Made by a program: the position numbers and the translations under genes | Shown here: piece after piece, positions 46,137 to 64,000 of the stretch | Layout of the letters: each line of letters starts with the position of its first letter | Position numbering within the stretch: position 1 is the first letter of the stretch | Notes under the pieces: generated by a model | What the model was told of the DNA's origin: nothing | The model's database searches: none | What the model saw: only the letters and a program-made list of their open reading frames with translations | NCBI RefSeq assembly: GCF_000224145.3 | Contig: NW_004190356.2 | Coordinates: 372,001 to 436,000 of the forward strand | Length of the DNA stretch: 64,000 nt | From: Ciona intestinalis | Taxonomy: Eukaryota; Chordata; Ascidiacea; Phlebobranchia; Cionidae | Direction of reading: 5' to 3'

Positions 46137-47153
46137 TCATATTGTTGTTGCATCCATCCCATCTTCATTTATTTTCCTCTTTACTCCACAATCCTCACTT
46201 TCAGAAGAAGGACGATCCTGAAAATCTCTTTCTGCTAAATATATTGGCTCGTATTCCTGTGGAAAAACAAAATTCAAAAAAAATAATTAAATTTTGGCAT
46301 AATACTATGAAATATTAATATATATATATAACCATACAACCAATATTTAGCTCGTTAAAGTTTAAATATAAAGCAGAAATAACCAAACAAAGCAGTAAAT
46401 TTTTTTTTTTATATTATATAAGTTTATATTATCAATATAACTATCAAAAAAAATTTTTATAATATATATTTTTTGTTTACAATAAGAACCTATTTAGGGA
46501 TTTACAACTTTCCAGTAATTAATATTATTTTATTTGTATGTATGTGAAAATACTTTAAATTAACGGTTTTAAAATTAACTAAAATCGTGCCTTAGTGCAT
46601 TTAAATTCTTTATGTTTGTACATTTATAAAGTCTGAATGAATACATGAATACAGCAGGTGTAAAATATAACAATTCTATCTTATTATTTTCTTATTTATT
46701 ATATATATGTATCTAATTTTAATATATTTATTTCTTCTTCTAACCTTTAATTGATGTCGGAAACCAACATTGGGGTTGATACAGAACCTTCGATCTCGAA
46801 CACAGATGAACGCATCACTGTACATACGCCATATATATATATATTAGTATTTGTAACTTGGTTCAATAATTTGAATAAATGTAATTTATTTTCTTTATGT
46901 GGGGGCCTATAACACAGCTAAGAATATTAGTTTTAAATACCTTGTGCCTGTTTACCAGTTATCTAATGTTAAACTTTGTGGATGAAATAAAATGTATACG
47001 GAATATATTATTATTATGTTTAATTAAACTGTCCGATCATACCTGTGAACCTAAAGCAACAACAAACTACTTTAGTTTTTAATAAAAGTAAACATTACTT
47101 ACTGAGAAGTCAACTCAAACTTCTGCATCACATATGCGATAACTAAAGTGGCA
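46137..47153 (-). pseudogene. STYX: Second copy of STYX exons 5-7 (probable alternative haplotype)
   Basis: Exons 47153-47103, 46817-46745 and 46256-46137 repeat the last three STYX exons with intact splice sites. There is no second copy of exons 1-4. The copy reaches the gap at 47315 and its equivalent restarts right after the gap at 47366. Coding differences from the other copy: I-N instead of L-T in the tail (KRKINEDG versus KRKLTEDG), and a 1-base indel that ends the protein two residues earlier (TTI versus TTIMT). It lacks the hAT MITE present in the other copy. I read it as an unmerged allele rather than a true duplication. Confidence 0.8.
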
Positions 47154-47315
47154 CTAGAGGAGAAAATAAATTAATAATTGGTTTATCTTCCTGTATTTAG
47201 AACCTACTAGTATTACATATAGAATGATGAGGGAAGACAGGACACCTTTAGCACATAAAATCCAAATATCCTAATCAAGTTTTAAACAATTAACAACGGT
47301 CTGTTGTCTATGGAA

Positions 47316-47365
47316 NNNNNNNNNNNNNNNNNNNNNNNNNNNNNNNNNNNNNNNNNNNNNNNNNN
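47316..47365. other. Assembly gap, 50 N, between the two STYX 3' copies
   Basis: Fixed-size gap. The sequence at its left edge matches 48992-49000, and the sequence at its right edge matches 46103 onward. The two contig ends therefore overlap instead of being separated. Confidence 0.99.
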
Positions 47366-47394
47366 TGTGGGCATGGGTGAAAGTAAATCATAAT

Positions 47395-50300
47395 TCAAGT
47401 CATTATTGTTGTTGCATCCATCCCATCTTCAGTTAGTTTCCTCTTTACTCCACAATCCTCACTTTCAGAAGAAGGACGATCCTGAAAATCTCTTTCTGCT
47501 AAATATATTGGCTCGTATTCCTGTGGAAAAACAAAATTCTTATAAAATAATTAAATTTTGGCATAATACTATGAAATATTAATATATATATATAACCATA
47601 CAACCAATATTTAGCTCGTTAAAGTTTAAATATAAAGCAGAAATAACCAAACAAAGCAGTAAATTTTTTTTTTTATATTATATAAGTTTATATTATCAAT
47701 ATAACTATCAAAAAGAATTTTTATAATATATATTTTACGTTTACAATTAGAACCTATTTAGGGATTTACAACTTTCCAGTAATTAATATTATTTTATTTG
47801 TATGTATGTGAAAATACTTTAAATTAATGGTTTTAAAATTAGCTAAAATCGTGCCTTAGTGCATTTCAATTTTTTATGTTTGTACATTTATAAAGTCTGA
47901 ATGAATACATTAATACAGCAGGTGTAAAATATAACAATTCTATCTTATTATTTTCTTATTTATTATATATATGTATAGGGATGCACATTACAGAATTTCG
48001 AATCCGTGAGATTCGAATCCTTTTGTATTCGAATCTAATTACGGGATTCGGTATTCTGTTTAATGACGTAATTACACGTCATCTCATATACTATATTAAC
48101 AATTTTTGAAACTTATTTAAAAAAAAAATATTTTTGTGTTTGTGGGACTTTCAAGAGTAAACGTTTCATGACGCAAAAACTACCCAATAGTACAATTTTT
48201 GATCATTTTACAGCTCATGTTCCAACAAGGCTGCTATGAAAGAGTCTATAAACTGACTTATGTGGCTAAAATTATTTTTTCCTATAAATATAAAAAGATT
48301 CGAAATTCTAGATTCGGAATTCTAGATTCGAAATAAAGTATTCTAGGATATCCTAGAATACCTAATTATTCTGTAATGTGCATCCCTATATATGTATCTA
48401 ATTTTAATATACTTATTTCCTCTTCTAACCTTTAATTGATGTCGGAAACCAACATTAGGGTTGATACAGAACCTTCGATCTCGAACACAGATGAACGCAT
48501 CACTGTACATACGCCATATATATATATATTAGTATTTGTAACTTGGTTCAATAATTTGAATAAATGTAATTTATTTTCTTTATGTGGGGGCCTATAACAC
48601 AGCTAAGAATATTAGTTTTAAATACCTTGTGCCTGTTTACCAGTTATCTAATGTTAAACTTTGTGGATGAAATAAAATGTATACGGAATATATTATTATT
48701 ATGTTTAATTAAACTGTCCGATCATACCTGTGAACCTAAAGCAACAACAAACTACTTTAGTTTTTAATAAAAGTAAACATTACTTACTGAGAAGTCAACT
48801 CAAACTTCTGCATCACATATGCGATAACTAAAGTGGCACTAGAGGAGAAAATAAATTAATAATTGGTTTATCTTCCTGTATTTAGAACCTACTAGTATTA
48901 CATATAGAATGATGAGGGAAGACAGGACACCTTTAGCACATAAAATCCAAATATCCTAATCAAGTTTTAAACAATTAACAACGGTCTGTTGTCTATGGAA
49001 GTCGTGAGAATACGATTTAATTTTTTTGAATGTTTTAAAAATGTTAACTACCAAATGAAATGGGAAAATAGAATGAAAGTTGCCCCATCTTCATATATAT
49101 AATATATATAATAAATAAAGAGTTTTAGCAATACTTTAGAGGCCGAAGATATATCAGTTCACCACTTTTATTGGCCGATATTTACAAACAATATTTAAGT
49201 TTTACCGGGTAAACAGAAAAACAGCAATAATATGCTATACCTTAAACACTAAAAAAGCTAATTTGTTTACCTTCTTGAGATGCCAGCATTTCCATGCACC
49301 AAAGCTACACCTCCATTATCAATTGCATCATTCAGAAATGAATTGACGACCCCGAAATGCGACATTATGTTCTCATAGGGTTTGTCTTCAACCTCAACTG
49401 TAAGATACCTGAAATAAAGTTGGTTATTTTACACAATGAATTTGTACCTGTCATCTTTACCTCGCAAAACACAATAGGCCGATCAGTTAAAAAAAGGTCG
49501 CAAGGTAATTTAGCTGCGCAGCAATTAGAAATTTTTTTTCTTATTTTAAACCTTTTTTTCGCAAACTGAACCTTTTTTTAACTCTACAGATAGTCATTAT
49601 TAAGTGGTCTGAACCCTTCAAGGCTGCACAATTGGTTTTATTCAATAAGTTAATTGTTATTTGACAAAAAGTAAAATATGATAAAACCAACTTGAAATTT
49701 TGAGGAAAATTCGGTCGAACAAATCTTTTTTCTTTGTTCTCACGTACGCACACGATGTGACTTATCTTGTGTTGTAATAAGTTTTCAAACTAAAAAAGGG
49801 GGTTATTTTGTAAACTAGTTTAAAATTTGATTAAACTTTTAGAATCATGATTAAAATATATAATTAGCAGTGATTCTTATACAAACAGAAAATATTATAT
49901 GTTTAGGTAAATTACATAATGTAATTTAGAACACCACAAAAACTTGTGGATCTTGGGCATGACACTTCATCATTGAAAATTATGCAGCTATAGAATTTAA
50001 ATCCCTTATACTTACCAAACATAAACACGAAAACCTACATACAACATAATATTATACATTACACCATTTAGCAAAAATACAGTTAAGTTTTTCATACATT
50101 TGCTTTGGTTGCTGCTTGTAACGGACCGAGATATAATCCTGGTACAATTAGTTGCATATCTCGCCTCTGTTTGTAAGTCCATTCCTAAAACAAGAATTAA
50201 CACATAAATAAACAAAAAAATACATTTTTCAGACTTGATGACATACATGATACATAATAAACATAGAACAAAGACATTATAACATTGAGAACTCTGATAA

Positions 50301-51631
50301 AAATTGGGGTGGCGAGATACAAGTTACGTTTTATGTTATGACATATTACGATGGGCGTCTGTCTTGAAACTTAAATATTTGTTTCAGTTGTATTAGGCAA
50401 AAAATGTGAACATTAATTAACAAAATTGGTGTGGCAGAAGTAGCACTGCTTTATATTCAGCTGTTTTCGCCAGGCAAGCAGAATGTTTGTTACTAAATAG
50501 TAGGGATAGGGATTCAAATGTGGTTTCATTGCATCATAATAGTGAATGTGTGATCTGGCAAGAAATTTCCACATAATAGCAATTTAAACGCCGAATATTT
50601 GTAATATAATAGCTATTGCTTCTTGGTTATTTAGACAGTGGGTGCTAGAAACAGATATTGGATATTCGCCTTATTATGTATAAAACTGCTGGACAGCTTA
50701 AACGTTGGAAGGGTATGGCGCATACCCTGTAAATATTATAAGGAATGCATGGCATACCCAGAAACGGAGCCCATGTCCCTTGGTCTATTCCTGTAGGTGT
50801 AATCAGTATGATTTTGGGGTTAAGGGTTAAAATATATTATGTCAAAACAGTATAATGTAAAACAAACACCTCTCTAGAGAATAGAAAACAGATTTTTGAT
50901 CACCACTTATCAAAAATTTTGTATCTACTGAAGGGCTACTTTAACCACGGGCAACCCCCACATTTTAATTAAAGGGACCCCTACGTTCGGCGCTGTGGCA
51001 AAGTGGCTGCCTGTAACCCAGAAGTACAAGGTTCAAGCCTCTTCGCTGCCACCATTGTGGGCGTCTGTGTTCTTGGGCAAGACACTTAACAGCAATTGCT
51101 CCAACCCAGTAGTCACTACTGGGTTATCCAATTTATTAGCAATAAATTAAATGAAATTTCAAAAAATAATCACCCACAAAGTAACATACATGGTAACACT
51201 TGTAAGGTGGCACAAGGTGTATGAACACCCGTGTCATAACGGCTGTTGTTATCTGGGCATGCCAGAATAAAGTAAGTTACATTCATACTTTAGTGCAATT
51301 TAAAATATACTGTATATACAGTAGGGTGGGGAAAGATGGGACACTTTTGGCACATAATATTCAGATATCCTGGTCGTGTTTTAAAAAGTAACAACAGTCA
51401 ATGTAGGTCGTGAGGATACGGTTTTACAGTTTATTGAATATTTTTTGTTTACTACTAAATGCAACGAGAAAATAGAATGAAAAGATGTCCCATCTTACCC
51501 CACTCTACTATACATAAAAATATTTGGAATAAAACACACTCAATCACCGTTTTTTCACCCGACAATATTGCTTTCGCTTGATTTGATGCGTTGGGGTCGT
51601 CAGAAGATGATGATAATTCGGAAATCAACAT
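47395..51631 (-). CDS. STYX: STYX pseudophosphatase
   Basis: Catalytically inactive relative of dual-specificity phosphatases. The human protein is known to act as a binding decoy for ERK and the F-box protein FBXW7. Exons: 51631-51548, 50184-50098, 49789-49692, 49408-49271, 48838-48788, 48502-48430, 47520-47395. The frame closes at 218 residues (human 223). Conserved segments are EWTYKQRRDMQLIVPGLYLG, ISHIVCVRENKE, VHGNAGISRS (residues 127-136), SATLVIAYVMQKF, RDRRFCINPNVGFRHQLKEY and EPIYLAERD. Glycine 129 stands where active phosphatases have the catalytic cysteine (HCxxGxSR), as in human STYX. The last three exons also occur at 46137-47153. Its start is 620 bp from DENR on the other strand. 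Confidence 0.96.
47976..48388. mobile_element. hAT-like MITE, insertion absent from the other haplotype copy
   Basis: This 413-bp element has ends tagggatgcacattacagaa and ttctgtaatgtgcatcccta. The target duplication is a perfect TATATGTA at 47968-47975 and 48389-48396. The corresponding place in the second copy (about 46700-46712) carries a single TATATGTA followed directly by tctaatttt, an empty site. It lies in STYX intron 6. Close sequence match to 2897-3344. Confidence 0.95.
48903..49098. repeat. ~195-bp TIR MITE, copy 8
   Basis: Left end gatgagggaagacaggacac; right end tgccccatctt followed by TA repeats. It lies in STYX intron 4. The first 98 bp or so also appear at 47218-47315, cut by the gap. 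Confidence 0.75.
50462..50780 (+). repeat. Dispersed repeat family C, copy 2
   Basis: Blocks gcatcataatagtgaatgtg, cacataatagcaattt, aactgctggacagcttaaac and cgcataccctgtaaatatta. It lies in STYX intron 1. Confidence 0.7.
50985..51300 (+). repeat. tRNA-derived SINE, best full copy
   Basis: The head ggcgctgtggcaaagtgg and the B-box-like aaggttcaagcct are spaced like a tRNA promoter. They are followed by cttgggcaagacacttaaca, aattgctccaacccagtagt, cacccacaaagtaacataca and the tail aagttacattcat. It lies in STYX intron 1. A tRNA gene is excluded by the mismatched arms. Confidence 0.8.
51319..51512. repeat. ~195-bp TIR MITE, copy 9
   Basis: Left end gtagggtggggaaagatggg; right end gtcccatcttaccccactct. 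It lies in STYX intron 1, about 35 bp from the donor of exon 1. Confidence 0.85.
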
Positions 51632-52251
51632 TTTCTGACTTCTGACGTTACGAGGTTAGTGTTTCTAAATTATGTTTTTTTATGTTTCTACTCTTGTCTC
51701 CCATCTAGCGGAGAAAGTAAAGTAATCATAGATATCATATCGATATAACATGTGGAATCAATATGTATAGATGTAGTTTAATAAACAAGTCGTAATATTA
51801 AACTATAGTATAGCTATAATAATATATATATAGCTCAGTAGAATCAACCTATGCAGAATCATTGAAGTTAGAAACACCACGCGCACGTATTCCAATAGTC
51901 GGACTCTGGTCAACGGTGGTCACTGTTTGTCAAAAATCGAGCTAGAGTGATAACTTTTGCAATGAGTTTAAACGAAGATTTTATTGCGTTTTCCTGTTAT
52001 GTTCCAGGAAGTTGTAAAATAGCTTATATTTATCATACACATTAGTTCAATTTGCCTTTTGTATAAATAAAAAATGTGTTGGTCTAGTTGGGGTTTATAT
52101 TGTTTAAACTTGTGCATTCTTATTGTATTGTAACTCGAACATAACAATGTCAGACTTGGTCAGATGGTGATTGGTCGGACTATTCTTTTATTATTTATTA
52201 TAATAACAGTTGTTATACTTGGAAGGGTCAGGTGAATTTAAAATATTTAAA
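51632..52251. promoter_or_regulatory. Divergent promoter region STYX / DENR
   Basis: The two start codons are 620 bp apart on opposite strands, and no repeat or open frame explains the space. A shared or back-to-back promoter is inferred. I could not identify specific factor sites with confidence. Confidence 0.55.
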
Positions 52252-54353
52252 ATGTCAGAAGAAACCGAGTCGCAACTTGACAATGTACAAGATAATGAAG
52301 ATGACCTCATTACCACTGAAGAAAAATCGGTTTCCTACCCCTTGAAAGTTATCTATTGCCCAGGTAGTTGCATCTTGCATGTAACACTATTTATTCATTT
52401 GTAATTAACATGAATTATAATTGTTGAAAAATTTTCTTTAGAATGTTCGCTGCCACTTGAATACTGTGAGTTTATGCCTGAAGCTGTTCTTGCCAAATGT
52501 CGGGAATGGAGAGAGAAGAATTTGGATGTTTTGGAGCAAGAAGGAGTTGAAATGTCTTCACTGACCTTGGGTACTTATGAATTACTATCATTGACTTCAG
52601 ATGTACAGTATCTGCACAATAATTTAAATATTAAAATGTAAAACATTGTGCACCATACAAGGAATGTCGTTCAACTTACCTAAGCCTTTTTCTCTGCTGT
52701 TATCGCCTGACTTTTTTGTCCTTTTATTCAATAGACCTAGATGACGCAGTTCCTGCAAATAGGACATTTTGTCATTGGTGTTAGTACACTAATAAAAATC
52801 ATGCAAAGGAGTTAAACCAATTTTCTCAGGGTGTTGCAATCCCTGCTTTTTTTCACTGGGTTAAAGATATAGTGGTACAATTACTTTGTTTTGTTCTTAA
52901 CATTCTAGCTGATTAGTTGTAATATTCAATATGTCTTTAGATGAACCCAGTGGTGATAAAAAGCGACAAAAACGGGGTGGGCGTGGTAACTTGAAAGCAA
53001 AACAAAAGAAAGAGCCAGAAGTTGTGAGAATTGCAAAGATTCCAAGAGGAAAGAGAAAATTCATGACCAGAGTGCAAGGATTGGCCACGTTTGGTAAGAA
53101 TTAGTTTTGGCTGCCCCAATAGACTGATATTGTCCAATAAACTGGGTTAAGTAACATCAACAACAGTTTCACCTCTTTTTCACAAAGTGGTTGCCATTAG
53201 ATTCCTATCTGAAGGAGTCTTATTATATTTGGCTATGCCTACTTAAATAAAACCTTTGCTTAAATCGTTTGTATTGCAGATGTTAACCTAAAAAAGGCAT
53301 CAAAACTTTTTGCGCAAAAGTTTTCTTGTGGTTCGTCTGTTTCAGCAGCCGATGAAATTTTGATCCAAGGTGATGTCACTGATGACCTCATCATTTTAAT
53401 CGTCGATACTTGGAATGAGGTAAATAGAAATAACAATATAATTATAAACTAACTGATGTCTTGAGTATATAGTTATCCAGGCGCGTCGATTTCCTAAATA
53501 TCTGGGATATACGGAGACACCTGCGCGTTGACTGTAACCCAGTGTGATGTCTTATATGTCATTGTAAACGTGTGGCGCATACGTATTTTTTTCGGCGGGA
53601 ATTCGCAACCAAAACTTTATACTGCCTTTCTGTACAGGTGGTAATAAACAACTAAATATGCTCTAAAAGTGTTACTGCTTTATATTTACAATGTTTTTTT
53701 TTTTAATTTTTTTTAATTTTTTTTTTAATTTTTTTTTTTAATTTTTTTTTTTTTTAATTTTTTTTTTGTTTAATTTTTTTTTTAAATTTTATTTTTTAGC
53801 CAAGCAGCATGCTTATTACGAAATAGTAGGGATTTACACGTGGATTCATTGCATCATAATAGCGATTGTTTGAACTTGGTAATTGATTACGACACAATAC
53901 CAAATCACATGTTGATAACTTAGGTCATAATAGTAATTGTCTCCTTAGTTATTTAGCGTGCAGTTGCTTAAAAAAGGATGGATACTTTATTACGCATGTG
54001 ATCAAGTAAAATATTAATACGTTTGCAACTTCTTACGCGCGTAAATGCAAAATATTGCGCTTTTGCTTTAGTGATTAGAATGAGACCGCTAGACCGCTTA
54101 AGCGATAGAAAATGGGTATGCCGCATACCCTATAAATATTCTTGAGGTATTTGCCAAATAGCCAGGATCGGCGCCCATGTAGTTATTCAAGTACATCTCC
54201 AATTTATTGTTGTGTAATGATTGTTTTACATCTATGTTGGTTGCCATTTTGCTTACTGACTTTCATACTTTTTCTGCACATCTGGCTTAATTGGTTTTTA
54301 CTTTCTAGATTGATGAAGATCATATTGAAGACTTGGGCGAAGTGAAAAGATGA
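52252..54353 (+). CDS. DENR: Density-regulated protein (SUI1/eIF1 domain)
   Basis: Works with MCTS1 in ribosome recycling and translation re-initiation. Exons: 52252-52363, 52442-52570, 52941-53093, 53280-53419, 54309-54353. The frame closes at 192 residues (human 198). Order of features: an acidic N-terminus; a cysteine-bearing N-terminal segment [20 protein letters not shown]; the basic stretch [18 protein letters not shown]; and the SUI1 domain from about residue 105 with [31 protein letters not shown] and [12 protein letters not shown], ending [11 protein letters not shown]. Upstream in-frame codons lack an ATG, so the start is MSEETESQ. A poly(A) signal AATAAA is at 54453-54458. Tail to tail with ALDH7A1. 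Confidence 0.97.
53693..53795. repeat. T-rich low-complexity tract
   Basis: Runs of 7-13 T separated by AA pairs. It lies in DENR intron 4, immediately before a copy of repeat family C. It may be the A-rich end of a retroposed sequence on the minus strand, but nothing recognisable is attached. Confidence 0.9.
53801..54180 (+). repeat. Dispersed repeat family C, copy 3
   Basis: Blocks gcatcataatagcgattgtt, ggtatgccgcataccctata and aaatattcttgagg match the copies at 43516 and 50462. It fills most of DENR intron 4. Confidence 0.7.
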
Positions 54354-54710
54354 CAACTTGTTCTGATTTGCTGTTTTTTTTTATTTGCGTAAAGAAATAT
54401 AAAGCACCATTGTTTGAAGTTGCAATGCTAGACATGCTTGCTGTGTAAGCCAAATAAAAGAAGGCTATTTATTCTGATCTAAGAAAAAAACACCTGGGTC
54501 AACACATTTTCTGACAGCCTCGCTAAAACTTAATTTTGCATAATAGGCAATATCTACAATACGATTTAATTTAAAAACATGATACTTTAGCAATAGTTAT
54601 ATTGGCAACTTGTGTACTGTGTGTTGTTTACAACCTGGGCATGATAGTTTAAACTGATTTATAAAAAAAAACAAGGCACAGAAAAAATATTTCATGTTTT
54701 TAACATTTGA
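54354..54710. terminator. Shared 3' end region of DENR and ALDH7A1
   Basis: The stop codons are 357 bp apart. DENR's AATAAA is at 54453-54458, and a minus-strand AATAAA for ALDH7A1 is at 54468-54473. If both are used, the two messages overlap by a few tens of bases. Confidence 0.6.
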
Positions 54711-61465
<6,755 letters not shown>

Positions 61466-63277
61466 GATAATACGTTGCAAATCTCAGCAGCAATAACCAA
61501 TTGTAGAGATTACCTCCTTGGTTCGAAAAACAAAGGGGAATCCCCAGGATCTGTGGCACTCGCATTGATGTAAAAGCGTCCCATGAATTTAAATTGTAAT
61601 ATGCAAGCATTTACCCTTTAAAAATGATGCAAGAAATAAAATTCTAAGTTTTTATGTTTAAATTCTTGGTCTCATTGCCGTCGCGTGATATTCGGTGTCG
61701 CGGAAATCTGGTTTTAATAGCGGTAAAAGTGCATGTGAATGAAGAATGTAACTTACTTTATCCTCGTGTGGCCGGAAAACGACAGTCGGTATCACACGGG
61801 TATAACACCTCGGGCCAGCTTACGAGTTACCATGTATGTTACTTTGTGGGTGATTATGTAAATTTCATTTACGAGAGAGTAGGCTACTTTAAAGAGTGAG
61901 TTCTGTATGGAGAGAAACCATCGTATAGTAATGTGGGGGGAGATGGGACACCTTTAGCACACAATATCCAATTATCCTGATCGAGTTTAAACAACAACGG
62001 TCAACGGAAGTCGTGGCGATAAGGTTTTGTAATTCTTAGAATGTTCTTCGCTTACTACCAAACGGGACAAGAAAATAGAATAAAAGGTGTTCTATCTTCC
62101 CCCACCCTACTGTATGTTTTGATTTTGGAAATACAAAATGTAACTGTACGAAATATTTCATCCTATTTTTTTTAAATACGATTCTAGATCGGTGATTTAA
62201 ATGCGCAAACAGCTATTAAAAATGCTGCATTTGTTCAACATCGATATGGTAATATTTAACAACAGTAATCGTCTTTGCGGCACGCTTTGTTGGACTATAC
62301 TCAACGAATAATACTGTAACAAAAATCATAATTGGGCTCTGACAATTTACAGCGGAATGCCCGCTAATAGAAACTGCTATTTTAACTTTTCATTGCCACA
62401 GATGAAAACCAAATACAGACTAAAATTCTGAATACCTATTAACCTATATGCCTTGGAACTCTGTAGGAAACTATAAAGTTCCAACAACGACTTACCATGC
62501 TTTAGATTTGAACATGTTGTTCTTAGTTATGGACTCATCGGAACAAAACCAAAAAAATACTGCAGTTTTTAGCAAAAGTTGATTTTATTTTAAGCGAAAC
62601 GTGGAGCGACAAATCATGAATTCACGATTCGCAGTTGGACAATATATCCAAACTGTCATGTACAGATAAGAGAAAGAAGCATGAATAGTCAGAGATCATC
62701 AAATACTCGATGCATGTTCTCGCATTAGGTTGGGGTGGGGGGTTATGGCAGTTGTAATGGTTGTGTGGCCTGTAATAGAAAGTTAATAACTTCTGGTTAT
62801 TATTTTATTCTATGCTAGTGAAGTACTAAGCACCTGGGATTTATACCATATAATACAGCATAGATAAACCAACCATTATTAATAGACATAATTTTCCCAG
62901 AGATGACTGGTTTCTATAACTCAATATAGGAATCAAACGTTGCATTACAGAGTATTTATAATCAAGCAAGAAACACTGCTTGAAAATTACTGTAGCAACC
63001 AAGTTAAAAAACGACAAAAAAAAAGTAAAAAACACCACTAAAAAAGGTGCAACTATACTGGCATTGTGGTTTTGTGACTTAATATGTATGTGGAGAACTG
63101 TAAGCGGGAACAAAGCATTTAAAATATGGGTTCCGTGTATAATGCTTAAATTCTCGAATGACTCACTGCATGTAAGGATATAGAAGTTAGATTCCATTTA
63201 TTCATTTCAAAATTGTGAAATAAGCGTTCTGCTAAGACACAAAGCAACATTAAACATCTTGGTACCTTATAATATTC
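61466..63277. other. Spacer between ALDH7A1 and the PRMT1-type gene
   Basis: Contains a minus-strand SINE tail at about 61735-61860 and MITE copy 10 at 61924-62114. A minus-strand AATAAA at 63197-63202 is 76 bases past the PRMT1-type stop. The rest, about 62120-63190, shows no coding signal. Confidence 0.65.
61924..62114. repeat. ~195-bp TIR MITE, copy 10
   Basis: Left end gtggggggagatgggacacc; right end atcttcccccaccctac. It lies 5' of ALDH7A1. Confidence 0.85.
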
Positions 63278-63860
<583 letters not shown>

Positions 63861-64000
63861 TTACTAAACATACTATTACTACAACAATTTTATTTTTCAT
63901 GGGTGACCGCGTGGGATATTAAAAAAAGTTAATGGTTATTGTTAAAACATAGGGGACAATGGGGAAATAAAAAGTCTTTATCACACACTGTAACAGTTTT

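Noticed and set aside
46897..48767. Two identical 61-codon open frames at 46897-47082 and 48582-48767
   Set aside because: They are the same STYX intron sequence in the two haplotype copies, on the strand opposite to the gene, with no recognisable protein features.
50985..51060. tRNA gene, suggested by A-box and B-box-like segments
   Set aside because: The arms do not pair properly, and the same head recurs with a conserved non-tRNA body and tail in many copies, which defines a SINE.

Overview
The window looks like nuclear DNA from an ascidian of the Ciona type. It is AT-rich and packed with short GT-AG introns. All eight recognisable genes are conserved animal genes with chordate-like protein sequences. 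Short transposable elements fill introns and spacers, and fixed 50-N gaps mark a draft assembly. Species cannot be fixed from sequence alone. I read the exons by eye; for every complete gene the reading frame closes across all introns.

Layout. (1) UGP2, minus strand, from about 12,983 down to the left edge; its last exon runs into an N gap. (2) TMEM260, plus strand, 7,976-20,405; its first two exons lie inside UGP2 intron 1, and the first UGP2 exon lies inside TMEM260 intron 2. (3) EPRS1 (glutamyl-prolyl-tRNA synthetase), minus strand, 41,395-21,365, 32 exons, 1,441 codons before the stop, two WHEP domains. (4) RSPH9 (cilium radial spoke), plus strand, 43,144-45,448, divergent from EPRS1. (5) STYX pseudophosphatase, minus strand, 51,631-47,395; its last three exons occur a second time at 46,137-47,153 across a gap, most likely an unmerged second haplotype. 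(6) DENR translation re-initiation factor, plus strand, 52,252-54,353, 620 bp from the STYX start. (7) ALDH7A1, minus strand, 61,465-54,711, tail to tail with DENR. (8) The last two exons of a PRMT1-type arginine methyltransferase, minus strand, 63,817-63,278.

The genes have no common pathway; this is a gene-dense housekeeping neighbourhood. The non-coding space carries a roughly 195-bp terminal-inverted-repeat MITE (ten fairly complete copies plus fragments), a hAT-like MITE with perfect 8-bp target duplications, tRNA-derived SINE copies, a third dispersed repeat, a fold-back element, and minisatellites next to EPRS1 splice sites. I found no CRISPR array, true tRNA or rRNA gene, operon, or undescribed multi-gene system. 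The most notable observations are the UGP2/TMEM260 interlock, the probable false duplication at STYX with an insertion polymorphism of the hAT element, the partly lost zinc site in EPRS1, and an X-box-like site upstream of RSPH9.
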